Source: Brachycybe producta
Lineage: Eukaryota; Arthropoda; Diplopoda; Playtdesmida; Andrognathidae
Reading direction: 5' to 3'
DNA length: 64,000 nucleotides
NCBI GenBank assembly: GCA_036925085.1
Contig: JAUPFP010000041.1
Span: 1,642,001-1,706,000 of the forward strand
Part shown: positions 27,739 through 39,467 of the stretch, piece after piece
Layout of the letters: every line of letters starts with the position of its first letter
Numbering within the stretch: position 1 is the stretch's first letter
Translations under genes and position numbers: made by a program
The notes under the pieces: model-generated
What the model was told of the DNA's origin: nothing
Database searches by the model: none
The model's input: the letters and a program-made list of their open reading frames with translations, nothing else

Positions 27739-30700
27739 TTAGAGACCGATGGTGTAAGACTTTCCATTGATGTTATGAATGGTAGTCACTTCGGGCTTTG
27801 TCACACACCATTCGTACCAAACGTTTCGAGTGGAAACACGACGCCAGAAATTCACTTCGACGTCACATCCCTTTACTAAGTTAATTGGGTTCTGAAAAAT
27901 AATAATTCGTTATCAAAAAAACGTTTATATAGGACTCGGTATCCCTGAGTAGTAAATTAAAATAATTTTAGATTTCAAATGAAAGTCATACACAAAATGA
28001 TAAAATATCCACATAAATCTAAAATGCATGATTTCAATAAGGCTAGCAGATTTGTTGACGCATATATTATATTCAAAACACAAACTCATGAAAAACCAAT
28101 TTAACTTAGTTATTACCGTTCATGGTTTAGCCAGGTACTGTAGGATGTCTAGGTTAATTCGGTTTGGTTTGAAACTAGTTTTCACTGGAAACAAATAACT
28201 AGTATTATATAGTTTTTCATTTGTAACGAATCAAAATGATTGTACCACATAAAATAGTCTCAATTATCAGACCTTACATTTCAGTAAATAAACTATGTTT
28301 GTTGCAATGACATTATGGTTCTTTCTATTTTAAAATAAGTTTGAAAGTGTCTTACATGCTAATTTTCGAGGCAATTAGAAACGTACTATTCATCTATAGA
28401 AATGTAGGCTATTTTCAAACTTTCTTTAAAAATAGAAGGAATCATAACTAGGTTTTGCAAAAGTATTAGTGGATTCACAAAAATATTTTAGTGCTTATTA
28501 TTGCACTTCAAATTACGTTTCAAAAATAACTGTACACAAATAGAACGACTAAACACAAAAAAACCAACATGTAAACACCGGCTACACCAAATATTGCATC
28601 GTACAGATTTCCTTCATGCCGATAGCCTCTATCAGTATCGCATATTATAAAGTGTTGTATAATAAGGTTAGATAGGGGAGAAATTCAATAGTGTTTCCAT
28701 ATAGAACAGGGTTAATTCCACTCCTCAGGGTAGAGTCATAATTAGTTGGAGATAAGGCTGATGAACGGATTACTTCCAACATAATGCAAGTGTAGGGGTT
28801 TAATCAACGAGTTCTAAAAGGGTGTTTCAGACAGGTAAAGTGCATAGTATACAAATTATTCATATGTGTCCCCCCCCCCCCTATGTAAAATATTGTAGCA
28901 CCGTGTGGTGTCCCTACACTGCAGAGATAGTTCTCATTCTGTCGAAATGATTCCACATAGAGCTGCTATGTTTGTTCGTGTCAAATATGAGATTGTTGGT
29001 AGTGTGGCAAAAATGGTTTCAGAAATTGGTTGTTAGAATTTATTTGCAAGAAATGTATGCAATCGTTGCTGACAACGCCGTAATCAGAGGCTGCACACGA
29101 CGACCTGTTGTCATGACACTTGCACTGTAAATGCGAACACGCAGCATAATATTCCTCAATTAGTGTGTGCCACTGACAAAAATGGTCATAGGAAAGAAAT
29201 CTCCTATTATCTTTCCTTCGTCGAGAGTGGAACAGTAAACCGCATTTAAAATTTGTCTAACAACATGTTTGAAACCCTATTTTAATTGATAAAATAAGAA
29301 TTCAAGTCTTACTCTTATTGGAAAGTACATAGGAAACCAGCTGAACATTCCATGCGAATGGGTTTTTGGAACGATACCTGCAATAAAAAAATTCACAAAA
29401 TAAAATTTACATCATGACTGTCAATTGAATATATTAAAACCTTTCTTAGAATACGTTTTCACTGAAGCCTAGTAAAGACTTGGAATACTAAGACACGTGA
29501 CAGTGTATGGGACCTTTTAGTTACTGTTGAGATACTATTGCGATACTTATCTTGCAACACGTCCATACTACGAAATGTTGCTCAACTTCCATTTTGGGTG
29601 GAATACAAAAAAACGGAAATTTTTGTCTCGCAACAGTCCTCAGACTCCGATAACATTGTCTCTATACAGTCAAGCGACTGTATCTCAACAGTCACTAGCC
29701 AAGACCAGATACTAGCATCGTATGACTTTGTATCCATGTGTATCCTAAGCTTTAGACTCCTGATTTGTTAACACAACTTGTTAGAAACACAACTATGACA
29801 AAAATTTATTTTGTTCGCGCTCAAAAATGTTGCAAAAACGATTAAAATGTTTGTGGGCTCGTGTTATAAGCGTCCGCTCCAACAGCAAAAAAATGTAATG
29901 TTTTTTCATAAACAAATGTGCAAAACAGGAAAATCGACTCAGCACCAATATACAAAAAAGAAAAGAACGCCCACTCCCCTTTAAAGACATTGCTAAAATG
30001 TTCACTCGTTTATGGTTGCAACATGTTACAGTGGAAACGCAAAATGCATCATATACATGAATCTGGACTCATATTTCGATGAAAATGCTTACAATCTCGA
30101 TACACACAACGAGAGACGTTTAAACATATTTATTTAAAAAAAAACTTAAAACAATCGAAAAGTTGCGATTTCAAGTTGTATAAATATGAGGTAAACATTC
30201 ATAGTAAATCAGTTATAACATGTTTCACTTTTATGTACACCGGAGGTAACACAGCTGAAAACACGTGTTATTAGCATTGTTTTTAACAAATTTTAAAAAT
30301 CGGCTCATAAAATGTATTAACTTTTGTTATTCATATTTGTTAATTACATTTGCTATTAACATTGTTTAAAGTCTCTAAAATGTTAATAACACGTTACTAA
30401 TTACCTTTTGTAAACAACATTTGCTATTTTTTCCAATTAATATGCCCATAATATTGTTGCAAACGTTATTAAATAGCAGAAATTTTGCGATCGATCTGGA
30501 GGCGGTCCAGATCAAAGGATGTTGAAAAAATGTTACTAGCAAGTTATTTCTGTTGTAAACATTGTCAATAACAATCAAATATGATTACTTTCGCAATGAT
30601 ACACTTTATGGTACACAGATTTAATAGATGTTTGAATGTTTAAATATGTGATATTGTCATTCCTGTTTCATTTTTTTTATAAAATCCCACAAGTAAAATT

Positions 30701-33700
30701 AACGGGTTGCGTTAAACTTGAGGCCACGTTATATTCGAGCTAATACAATAAATTTGCCAGAATTATAACTTAATAATAAGTCTCACAGAATTCTCTATTC
30801 TTAATCAAAAAGTTTTAAAGAATAATTGCTGAATACGGGACTCACTTAAAGTAATGTTCTTGTACAATACAGTGTCAAAGTAGCCAGCAAAGCCATGAAG
30901 TACGCTATCCATACCAATCTGGAATCGCACAGCCTTGAACCTCGTATTGTCGATAACTTTATCTACAAACAACAACATAAATTATCAACATGCTGAACAC
31001 TTAGTAATAAACGCATTTAACATTTGGCAACTTACCTTTGTTTGGGTGACTAAATGTGAACAGAGGCACTGGAGCAGCAAGCTCCACTTTGTTGTGTAGG
31101 CGAACAACGTATGGAGTTTCAAAGGCATTCTAAACAAAACACACAAAAACCATCGAAAAGATGAAACATCATTTCACAAGAAAAAACACAGCAAATCTTT
31201 GTGAAACAAGGGATTCAAGAAACCCTATAGACCTCCATTGCTATAATATATGCTTTTATATATGTACGCACATGTGCACACGTGTGCGCATGTATACGCA
31301 CATGTACACACGTGTGCACATGTATACGCACATGTACACACGTGTGCGCATGTGTACGCACATGTGTGCATGTGTATGCACATGTACACACGTGTGCGCA
31401 TGTATACGCACATGTACACACGTGTGCGCATGTAAACACACATGCGCACATGTACACACGTTTGCACATGTAAACACACATGTACACACGTGTGCGCATG
31501 TGTACGCACATGTACACACGTGTGCACATGTGTATGCACATGTACACACGTGTGCGCATGTGTATGCACATGTACACACTTGTGCGCATGTGTATACACA
31601 TGTACGCACATGTACACACGTGTGCATAGGTGTACGCACATGTACACACGTGTGCATAGGTGTACGCACATGTACACACGTGTGCATAGGTGTACGCACA
31701 TGTACACACTTGTGTGCACGTGTACGCACTTGTGCGCATGTGTAAGCACTTGCACACACTTGTGCGCACTTGTACACACTTGTGCGCTAAAAGATCCTAA
31801 ATTTTATTTTAAGTAGCCAGGAGTTAAGGTCTTTTGGTGGAAATATTCAAAGGGGTTTTTATTTTACACCTTTTTGAATTATACTAATTTGCTCGACTTA
31901 TGTTAAAAGGTCCATTTATCTAACAATCCTTTGCTTGTATGTATTATTAATCATCGTTGCTAACGATTTTCATTTCTGAAATTCCCTGACTTTTCTAGGT
32001 TTTCCAGACCAAAGTTGGATATTTTTCCAGGTTTCTTGAAAGAACAACTATATATGTTCTTCCTTTTTTTTTGAAAATTCTCTATTTCCCTGGTTTTTAG
32101 AGCATTTCAATTTTGTTTTGTTTGGAATTTAGGTGTTTTTTTTTTTTGAATCACTGGAATTGGAATTTTAGAAAATAAATTTCCTAACATTTCCAGGTTT
32201 TACATATTTTATGCTAAACTCCCTGACTCTTTTGAAAATTTTCTAAATCCCAGACATTTCCAGATTCCCAGGTTGAGTGGCAAGCCTGTTGATATGTTCT
32301 TGAAGTACTGCGAAAATTTCGCAACGTTTTGAATTACTGTTTGTATGCTCGAGCTATTTCAGTAACTATTGGAACCTTAACGGCACTTCCAACTCGGGAC
32401 CATCTAGGCTTCTATTATGATTACATTCAAATTCTATATATACATTATAAATGAATGATGGATACAAAAAGGGAAACATAACTATTAAAACACTATGAAT
32501 CTTTAGTTCATAACATAACCATATTCGAAAGGTGATTTTAATAACAGATTTAAATCAATTCACAATGCAGTGAAGCAAAATATCGATTTTCAGCCCATTC
32601 TTCCATTTTGTTAGGTCCTCATTTTATAAAACAAAATTTTCACTTTCGATAACGATATTTTACTTCCAACTGAAAGTTTAGCATTTGCATATTAGAACGG
32701 AAACATGCACAACAGTGAAGCGAAACATTTTTTTAAACGATATTTCCAAATTACTTAGGAATACTTTTCACCGTCAAGTTAAAAAGAATTAATCAACTGA
32801 TCATAATCACGAATATAATAAGAAAACCAATAGATACCCCTAGGCGTAGTCCTCGATCTCTATCTTTGCAAACCCTCACTTCACAGTGCAACTTCGGTGA
32901 TTGAATAGGACTTATGTGTGACGTGTAACTTTCAGGAATACTGACACCATCATCTAAACGAAAACAAACGAAAAAACAACGGCAATCTTAAATTCTCGAT
33001 TTCGATTCAGTGTGGCCAAAACAAAAAAAAAAATCATCTATAAACACGCAAAAACGATAAATCTCACGGTTTTCAAACTTTTAGAAATATCATGATGAAA
33101 ATCCTCTTAAGCCAGGTATTCACCAACTGAGCGAGCGAGCAAACATTCGCTCTCTCGTGTTCAAGAAAGATCGGGATCGGGTGAATGGCGGTTGTTTAGT
33201 GTTGTCCGTGCTTGTTTAGTGTGGACGGTGATTATTGCATTGTTGAAATGTTTGTGCGGATTAGAGTGCTCGCTGTAAACGATGGATCAATACGGAGATA
33301 TCTTGCAGTCTCATCAATTTCGTTTAAACAAGAGTTTTACTGTAATTATTAGTTTGTGATAACTTCCAGAATAAGTGACATGCCAACTTGGTCAAGGATG
33401 CTAAAGAGGATGTGAGCAGAACCCGTTTTAAATGCATTCTTTAAATCTAGCTAGATAATATCAGAAAACACCAATTTTGGCGAGTCTTCATGAACAGACT
33501 AAAGGCCAAAATTGTGATTGTGGCATCCATCAAATGACCTGAAGCCTTTCCGTTCCACTGACAAAAGCTATGTGCCTCTGTCAACGTTTGGAGATGAAAA
33601 ACCAGAAGGTTAACCCGATTTAGAAATCAGGACTGCTATGGGTGTTTTTTACTTGGTTGGGATAGACAGGCATTAAACATAGCAGATTAAAAAGGGCGCT

Positions 33701-36700
33701 GGGGTTGGCTAAAAAACGATTCTCATAAAAGGCTTTGTCAGAACCAGGAGATTCTGAAAGAAAACAATGAGAGGAATGGTCATATTTCTTCTAGTGAAAA
33801 TGGTTTGTGACACTCGCATCTAACAATATGTATGATAACATAAGGCCGCTTTTATGCAAGAGTTTCGTGTCGCACGACAAACGTTAACACGACAACAAAT
33901 GCATTACTTTATGCACTGCTGTCCGTTCAAATTGCCGTCGCGTTTTGACAAGCATGCCATCGTGTGCTACAAAACGCCGACGGCAAAAAGGCTCGTGACT
34001 TTACTAAGTACACCGTTTTTTAGGGTAATTTTATGAAAACGTGTCGTTTGTCTGCTGTTGTATTACAGTGCTGCCAACTCTTCAGCCCAACTTGCAATGC
34101 AAAAAAAGCACTGGCCGATTGGCTAAACTGATATGATTTCCCCACCCGGAATCTGTCGTCATGTCACACGACACCAAACACGTACATAAAAAGCAAACCT
34201 AGAAAACGCGCCTCAATCTGCCATCGTGTCGTGCACTAAGACCACAATTAATGTCACTGGTGACAAAAAGCAGTAATGTCAAAGTGCATTTTGATCATAC
34301 AGAAAATTCACAAAGAAAATTGAAAAAACCTACTAACATTCACAATTTTTGTCTTCCAATTCAATGAAAAGACCAAAAATATGATTTTAGTAGAACACAA
34401 ACACAGATAAAAACACAAGAAATAAAAAAAACACAAGTTAACTAACCTTTTAAAAACTTTTGGGCCCCATCTAGACATTCTGGTGACAACTCATTGTCAC
34501 CAAATGATCCCAAAAGTTCGCTAATTAAAATATCGGCCTTTTCAGGAGGATTCCACTCCCTCATATCACATGAAACTACAGTAACTGAGTCGCCCCACTC
34601 TTCTACTTTACTAGAAAGCAGCCTTAAAAACAAAAACAAAATTCATCTCGGCAATCAAAATCAAAATAACTTCTACAAATATAAATATATTTTTCTTACG
34701 TCACAATTGCGTTCGGATTTTTTTCCACGGCATAAACTTTAACCTTCCGATCAGCATTTTCGGCAGCCTTTAGTGCAGCACGAACAAGAGGGCCACGTCC
34801 CGCGCCAACCACCATCAAAACTCTGTATTTAGCACCAAAGTTCTTCAATTAGAACAAAAGCACTGAACTATCAACATGAAATTTAAACATCTTAAACATT
34901 AAACTTGAATGCCTAGAACAAAAAGAAAAATCTTCCTTTTCTAGTGTTTGCATATTCCACTTCCTTTTAAGGGTATGGTATGTCTGTAGTATTGAATTCC
35001 ACACAACTATCCACCCAACTCCACCACAATAGCAGCATTTAGACCTAAATGTGTTGCCCATTAATGCAAAAGTGTCTTGTACGTAACAAAAAAATGAGCA
35101 AAATTTGGACATATGTTGGGGACCGTTTCCAAACATTCTGGATGTTGTTTCTCCAGAATGGGTATGGCAGTGAAAATTGGAGTTCCTTACTTTTGCAAGT
35201 TCCTCAGTCCAAATAATGATGCTACTAGATAACCAACCACTTCCATAAGCGTCGTCACCTTTAAGACTAGTACACACTGGGATACATTGTGGCGAAACAT
35301 CACAGCGAGACAAAATCGAGAAACACGATACTGTCTCGAAACATTGTCCCGTGTAAACGCCTAATACTCAGTTTCATCTTTCCTTCATGCAGAGAACACG
35401 TCTTTTTATGTTTCAGAAAACGTCCACGCTTAAAATGTTGCACATCATTGTATACGTATTTTACATTCTGACGGTAAACCAGAAACTTGTTTCAAGACTG
35501 TCACAATACAGTTGCAATAGTCCCAAAACATTGTTTCGTCACAAAGCATCCCAGTTTGTACTAGCACTTAAGAGGAGTAAACCCTTTGCAAGACACACAG
35601 TTAATCCTCTAATACAGTATTTTTCAAACTGTGGTCCGTGGCGGTGTGCTAGGTGGTCAGCAGATAAGATTAAATTCCAACCGTCAGAACGGAAGTATAG
35701 AAAGATTATAGTCCGCCAAGTCAACCATAACTCTGATATAACCGCAACTGAGCTATAGTATGCGGCAATGCCAATGCATGCGCAGTAAGCCCTTTAAGGC
35801 GGGTGGTGCACATGTGTATTGACAACTTACCTAGTTGTTCGAAACTGGGAATGATTTGAGCAACGCTGCTCTAATCTGAGATTATATCAACACTAAGGTT
35901 GTATTGTATACTTCTCTTATACATCATTTCTAGAAGCAGTGCGACAAGCAATATAAACTTTCATATTATGTTAATAGAATAATTAAGCCCCATCTTTCTG
36001 TCTTTCTGGACCTAACGCTGTACAAACAAGGATGTCGGAATTTACATAAATTTAAATAAATGAACCGCTTTTTTTTCTCAAGGTCAACTATATGTTGTAC
36101 ACTCCCCATCCAAGCACCCCATGATATTAAATTGGCGCGGGGGGGGGGGGGGGGGGAAGGTTGAAAGTGTAGAGGGGGGAGAGAGGGAAACGTGGAGAGG
36201 AAAAAAGGGAGAGGGGGTGACTGAAATTGAAATGAAAGGAGTAAAAAAAGAAAAAAAAGACGCGCATGCGCACACCAGAAAAAATGAAAATTCATTTTCT
36301 CTTTCAAATATAAAGAAGGGGACGGGATAGAATTTCTTTTGCTTCGCCCTTTTATGAACGTCATCAATTTCTAATTGGTTACTTGGTCTGACGTCATAAA
36401 AGGGCGGAGGAAAAGAAATTCTAATGCTGGGCACAATTGCCTGTGAATTTTGCTCCCGTCATTTATGACGGGTTACCCCACTAGTTCTTAAATTGCCTAG
36501 AAGCAGCAACAAAAAAAAAGTAATTGAAAAGAAAAACAAATGTAGCGTACAAAACTTTGGTATCCTTTTCTTCAAATGGCACTTTATCAAGTATGGCGTG
36601 ATACATCGCCTAAAAAAGTTACAAAACAACACATCATTAATGATACAGATACACAATATATCACTAGTTCACTACGAAACAAACCTTTTGATATTCTGTA

Positions 36701-37980
36701 TATTTCACAGGATCTTTTTCAAATATTTCGTATGTTTGAGCTTCGAGATTCTCCATTAAAGGCTAACAAAACAATTAAAAAAAATCTCAAATAAATCACA
36801 AATCAATTTAAAAATTAGTCTAAACATACAAACCTGCAATGGACACTGTAAGTAATCTTCGTATCCTCGTGCAAACTTTGTAACTAAATCTTCGGGTGGC
36901 TGATTCTTCAAGATGGAAACATTTTATTTATGAAGCTAACGCACTTTCCTTATTAATAGAGATGTCAACGGTTCGGAACTGGTAGAACCGGTTCGCCAAT
37001 TACTGGAACTGATAGAACCGGTTCGCCAGTATAAGTCGAACTCATAAGAACTGATTCCGAAATGAGGTTCGGTAGCACAACACGGTTGAGTCATCACCGT
37101 GATTCAACACTGCAGTAAACCGGGCGATGAGTCATGTTGATGACTAAACCGTGTTGTGCTATCGAACCGTTTCTTCTCGGTTCGGAACCAGTTCTTATCA
37201 GTTCGACCTACCGGTGAGTTTGGGACTTAAGTAAAGTTAGCATTGTATCATTGTGTAATGTACTAACGTGCTGCGCAAATCTGCTAATACAACCAGGTTC
37301 CAAAAAAAAACCGCAAAACGCGATCCAATTGAACAGGTTCGGACCAAGGTTAAACGGTTTGGTTCTACCCACTGCCACCTCTACTTATTAATGTTAACAA
37401 TCTCTAATACATTATGCTCATCATTATGGGTATCGGGTAATTATGTGTTTGCTACCACTTTAGCTTTTATCATTCCATTTTATAAAAATAGATTTTCATT
37501 AATAATAAAATTTTGACTTGAGTGATAACAACCTAAAGTAGTAGTAAGATAGTTTCATAAAGAAGTTTGTGACAAAAAGCATTCATGTTAACAAAACAAA
37601 AATAAAATTACCTGCCAAAGAAAATCCATATACTGTTGGTAAAGTTTAATCTCATGATGTCGCATGTTTCCTGAAATTAGTATCTGTGTATCTTGCTAAT
37701 AAAATCAAAAAACAATTATGACATCGAAATGACACCAACAAAAATGTTAAAAAATAATTTTCTAACCGAGTAAAAGCGTTGAACAACAGCTTGATGCGGT
37801 TTAGACAACACGGGAAAACCCTTTCTGTTAGTCAGAAAGATAGATGTAGGAACGATCAAACATCGAACGGGTTCACCCAACCACCGCATGATAACTTCTT
37901 CGCAAGGAAGATCGGAAGCCAACTCTAAAGCAACACCAACTTTGCGATGCGTATCGCAGATGCTACGAAAGAAATGCCAC
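27739..37980 (-). CDS. PRMT5: PRMT5, type II arginine methyltransferase, last 12 exons (copy A, 5' part absent)
   Basis: Minus-strand exons: 37767-37980, 37612-37695, 36834-36905, 36685-36762, 36551-36609, 34700-34822, 34447-34622, 32838-32953, 31036-31129, 30846-30962, 29313-29377 and 27739-27891 (TAA). They join in phase to 449 residues; human PRMT5 is about 640. The order is the end of the TIM barrel ([20 protein letters not shown]), the linker with TYEIFEKDP (the Phe that favours symmetric dimethylation in human), the SAM-binding VVGAGRGPL, the double-Glu loop [15 protein letters not shown], and a beta-barrel ending SYTIGL. With its partner WDR77 it methylates Sm proteins and histones. 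All catalytic motifs are intact. About 190 N-terminal residues are missing: right of 37980 come a fold-back element, a retroelement and then copy B. The first visible exon starts inside a codon, so it is not exon 1. Confidence 0.93.
31260..31787. repeat. Alternating purine-pyrimidine minisatellite in a PRMT5 intron, copy A
   Basis: About 528 bp built from a 30-bp unit close to CGCACATGTACACACGTGTG plus CGCATGTGTA. It is almost strictly alternating purine-pyrimidine, contains many CACGTG, ACATGT and TGCGCA palindromes, and the unit is nearly its own reverse complement. All six reading frames are open over most of it, which follows from the base alternation and is not a sign of coding. It lies between the exons at 31036-31129 and 32838-32953. 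The second copy (60057-60584) has the same length. Confidence 0.92.
33127..33298. repeat. GAGCGAGC-bordered dispersed repeat, copy A
   Basis: Shares AACTGAGCGAGCGAGC, CTTGTTTAGTGTGGACGG and GTGCTCGCTGTAAACGATGGA with the repeat at 10011-10352. It lies in the PRMT5 intron between the exons at 32838-32953 and 34447-34622. The rest of that intron (33300-34440) shows nothing I recognise apart from CGTGTCG-type inverted blocks at 33865 and 34220. The second copy is at 61924-62095. Confidence 0.55.
35267..35564. mobile_element. CTAGTACACACTGGGAT-type MITE
   Basis: The left end CTAGTACACACTGGGAT is mirrored by ATCCCAGTTTGTACTAG on the right, followed inward by ACATTGTGGCGAAACA and its inverse. Flanks CCTTTAAGA and CACTTAAGA are similar, compatible with an 8-9-bp target duplication. 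It lies in a PRMT5 intron. Confidence 0.72.
35615..35868. mobile_element. hAT-type MITE (CAGTATTTTTCAAACTGTGG)
   Basis: The left end CAGTATTTTTCAAACTGTGGTCCG and right end TTTGAGCAACGCTG have the classic look of hAT non-autonomous elements. Flanking octamers CTCTAATA and CTCTAATC match at seven of eight positions. It lies in the same PRMT5 intron as the preceding MITE. Confidence 0.75.
35993..36484 (+). mobile_element. Non-autonomous Helitron carrying a nested MITE
   Basis: The 3' end has hairpin CCCGTCATTTATGACGGG and then CTAG (36481-36484) followed by T. The 5' end is probably A|TCTTTCTG at 35993; homology to the 17278 copy starts at TAACGCTGTACAAAC. It contains the ACAGGCAA-family MITE at about 36330-36455, at the same site as in the 17278 copy, though its left end here is worn away. 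Lies in PRMT5 intronic DNA. Confidence 0.75.
36957..37383. mobile_element. AACCGGTT-family hAT-like MITE with perfect target duplication
   Basis: CTTATTAA flanks both sides (36949-36956 and 37384-37391). The element begins TAGAGATGTCAACGGTTCGG and ends CACTGCCACCTCTA. It contains an inner inverted repeat (GGTAGCACAACACGGTT and AACCGTGTTGTGCTATC, about 37070-37165), probably a nested insertion. It lies between PRMT5 exons at 36834-36905 and 37612-37695. Confidence 0.87.
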
Positions 37981-38150
37981 CTACGAAAAGAAACCTCGAA
38001 TTTATCAACTTACAATGTACAGTAGATGGTGTTCATTGTCAACTACAGTTCCATTTAAGAGGCTACATCGCAAAATTACTTCGAAAAAATCTCGGCAAAA
38101 GCGCTAGCATCGTTTTTCTATTGAGCCCACACACCCGATGTTAAAGAAGA

Positions 38151-38631
38151 AACGTTAGTTTTTAAAATACACAGTCGTAGCAATATGTTTATTTTTCATA
38201 TTTAAAGTTGTCCAATATTAATGTTTTCAAAGTGCAATGTGCATCTTAAATATATGGCTGATCGAATGATAGAATGACAGAAAATTAGTAAGTGCGGTTA
38301 TATTTTTAAAAACTATTTCAAATTCGCGAATTTCTAACTCTTATGTTAAACTCCATTGAGTACATCCAAATACGAAAAAAAAAAAATCCATTAAAATGCT
38401 CGTAAAAATACGTAAAAATAATTTTAAAAAACCAGAAAAAAAATCAGTGCATGCGCCACTGTGGTTTAATTGTGGTGTTTTAAAATTATTTTTTGGTATT
38501 TTAGCAACATTTTAATGGATGTTGTTATCTTATTTGGGCGTACTCAATGGATTTTAACGATGAAAACTTAATATTGGACAACTTTAAGTATGAAACATAA
38601 ACATATTGAACGTATATTGAAAACTAACGTT
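38151..38631. mobile_element. 481-bp fold-back element upstream of the visible PRMT5 exons
   Basis: AACGTTAGTTTT at the left end is mirrored by AAAACTAACGTT at the right. Inverted matching continues through AATATGTTTATTTTTCATA, TTAAAGTTGTCCAATATTAA and TCCATTGAGTAC, so nearly the whole element can fold back. No clear target duplication. It sits 22 bp left of the retroelement's LTR. Confidence 0.75.
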
Positions 38632-38653
38632 TATACTTTTGCAATGTAGCCTG

Positions 38654-39180
38654 TGTGACACGCCACGTTTTGGGTGTCCAGTTCAGCAGGGGTCATTACT
38701 ATTAAGCTGTATTATCTTCATGAAGAGATCGATAATCATATCGATCTCCCTTCTTTCCTCCCTTTCTCTTCAAATTGTTTGCCGCTCTCACGAGGCCAGA
38801 TCGATGACGTCTGAACTGTCACGGCTGATAGGTGAATTGGCCAATCAGGCGATCGCTACGTCACAAAAGGGGCGTAGACGATCGCTATCAAACTGAGAGG
38901 CAAATTCAAATATCAGCTGTTCTTTCTCAGCTGATCATCAATCTGGACGTATCGTCATTTTGATGTTCCGGGAAAGGAACAGTCTTAAGCCTTTTGAGGT
39001 TCTTATTTTATAAAGTGTCTTCATCATTCGTTATGTTTTGTATATATCTTATTAAAAGTTCGTTCCTTCATTCTCTCCGACTCCGTCTAAACTTTATTTA
39101 GGGACATAAAATCGAGTGAGCGTAGGTTCAGGTTCCCCACGGAGTAGGACCGCCCGGAAACAGAATCTCGGCGTGTTACA
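38654..39180 (+). repeat. 5' LTR of the Gypsy-like element
   Basis: The LTR starts TGTGACACGCC and ends GGCGTGTTACA, terminal inverted repeats with one mismatch and the canonical TG...CA form. Its length of 527 bp fits Gypsy LTRs. Two bases on, TGGTGGAGGTGCGGGG resembles the complement of a tRNA-Ala 3' end (recalled, not aligned) and is a likely primer-binding site. Confidence 0.82.
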
Positions 39181-39467
39181 TTTGGTGGAGGTGCGGGGTA
39201 CCTGCAACCCACTCGTTCGTCCCGAAATAACTTGAAAAAGACGGTTTCAAGAAGTTTTTCGTGGGTCGGGAGGGAGTTCTAACGAACTAAAGTGTATTTT
39301 TGTGTATGTGTGGTCGAATTTCGACCGAAAAAAACAGTGAAAGTGCTTGTGTTAGTGCTTGAAAATAACTTTTTGTGATGTAAAAGTATTCTAGAGACAC
39401 TAAAAGACACTTCAGGTTTCCCAAAATATCCGGGGAAACCGGAAAATATAAAAAAAAAACTCACCGG

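Larger units (their letters stand above)
14713..35203. repeat. Duplicated segment, copy A
   Basis: From CATCTGCAAAACAC at 14713 onward this segment is nearly identical to 42515-64000. The offset is 27802 bp at the start and drifts to 28797 bp through small indels, a roughly 40-bp insertion in B near 51727, and one 901-bp event near 24607. Homology begins abruptly; immediately left of 14713 and 42515 the sequences are unrelated. Copy A ends here only because copy B runs off the window. See the finding on tandem versus haplotype duplication. Confidence 0.97.

Noticed and set aside
31260-31787. Regular repeats that might suggest a CRISPR array
   Set aside because: There are no unique spacers; unit and interval are the same low-complexity sequence, and the context is a eukaryotic intron.
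31161-31816. Six overlapping Cys/His/Thr-rich open frames of up to 194 codons on both strands
   Set aside because: They follow from strict purine-pyrimidine alternation, which excludes all stop codons on both strands. The peptides are simple repeats with no family and lie in a PRMT5 intron.
37985-38149. Possible further PRMT5 exon upstream of 37980
   Set aside because: The minus-strand translation has stops and no match to the expected N-terminal PRMT5 sequence, and no donor gives the required phase.
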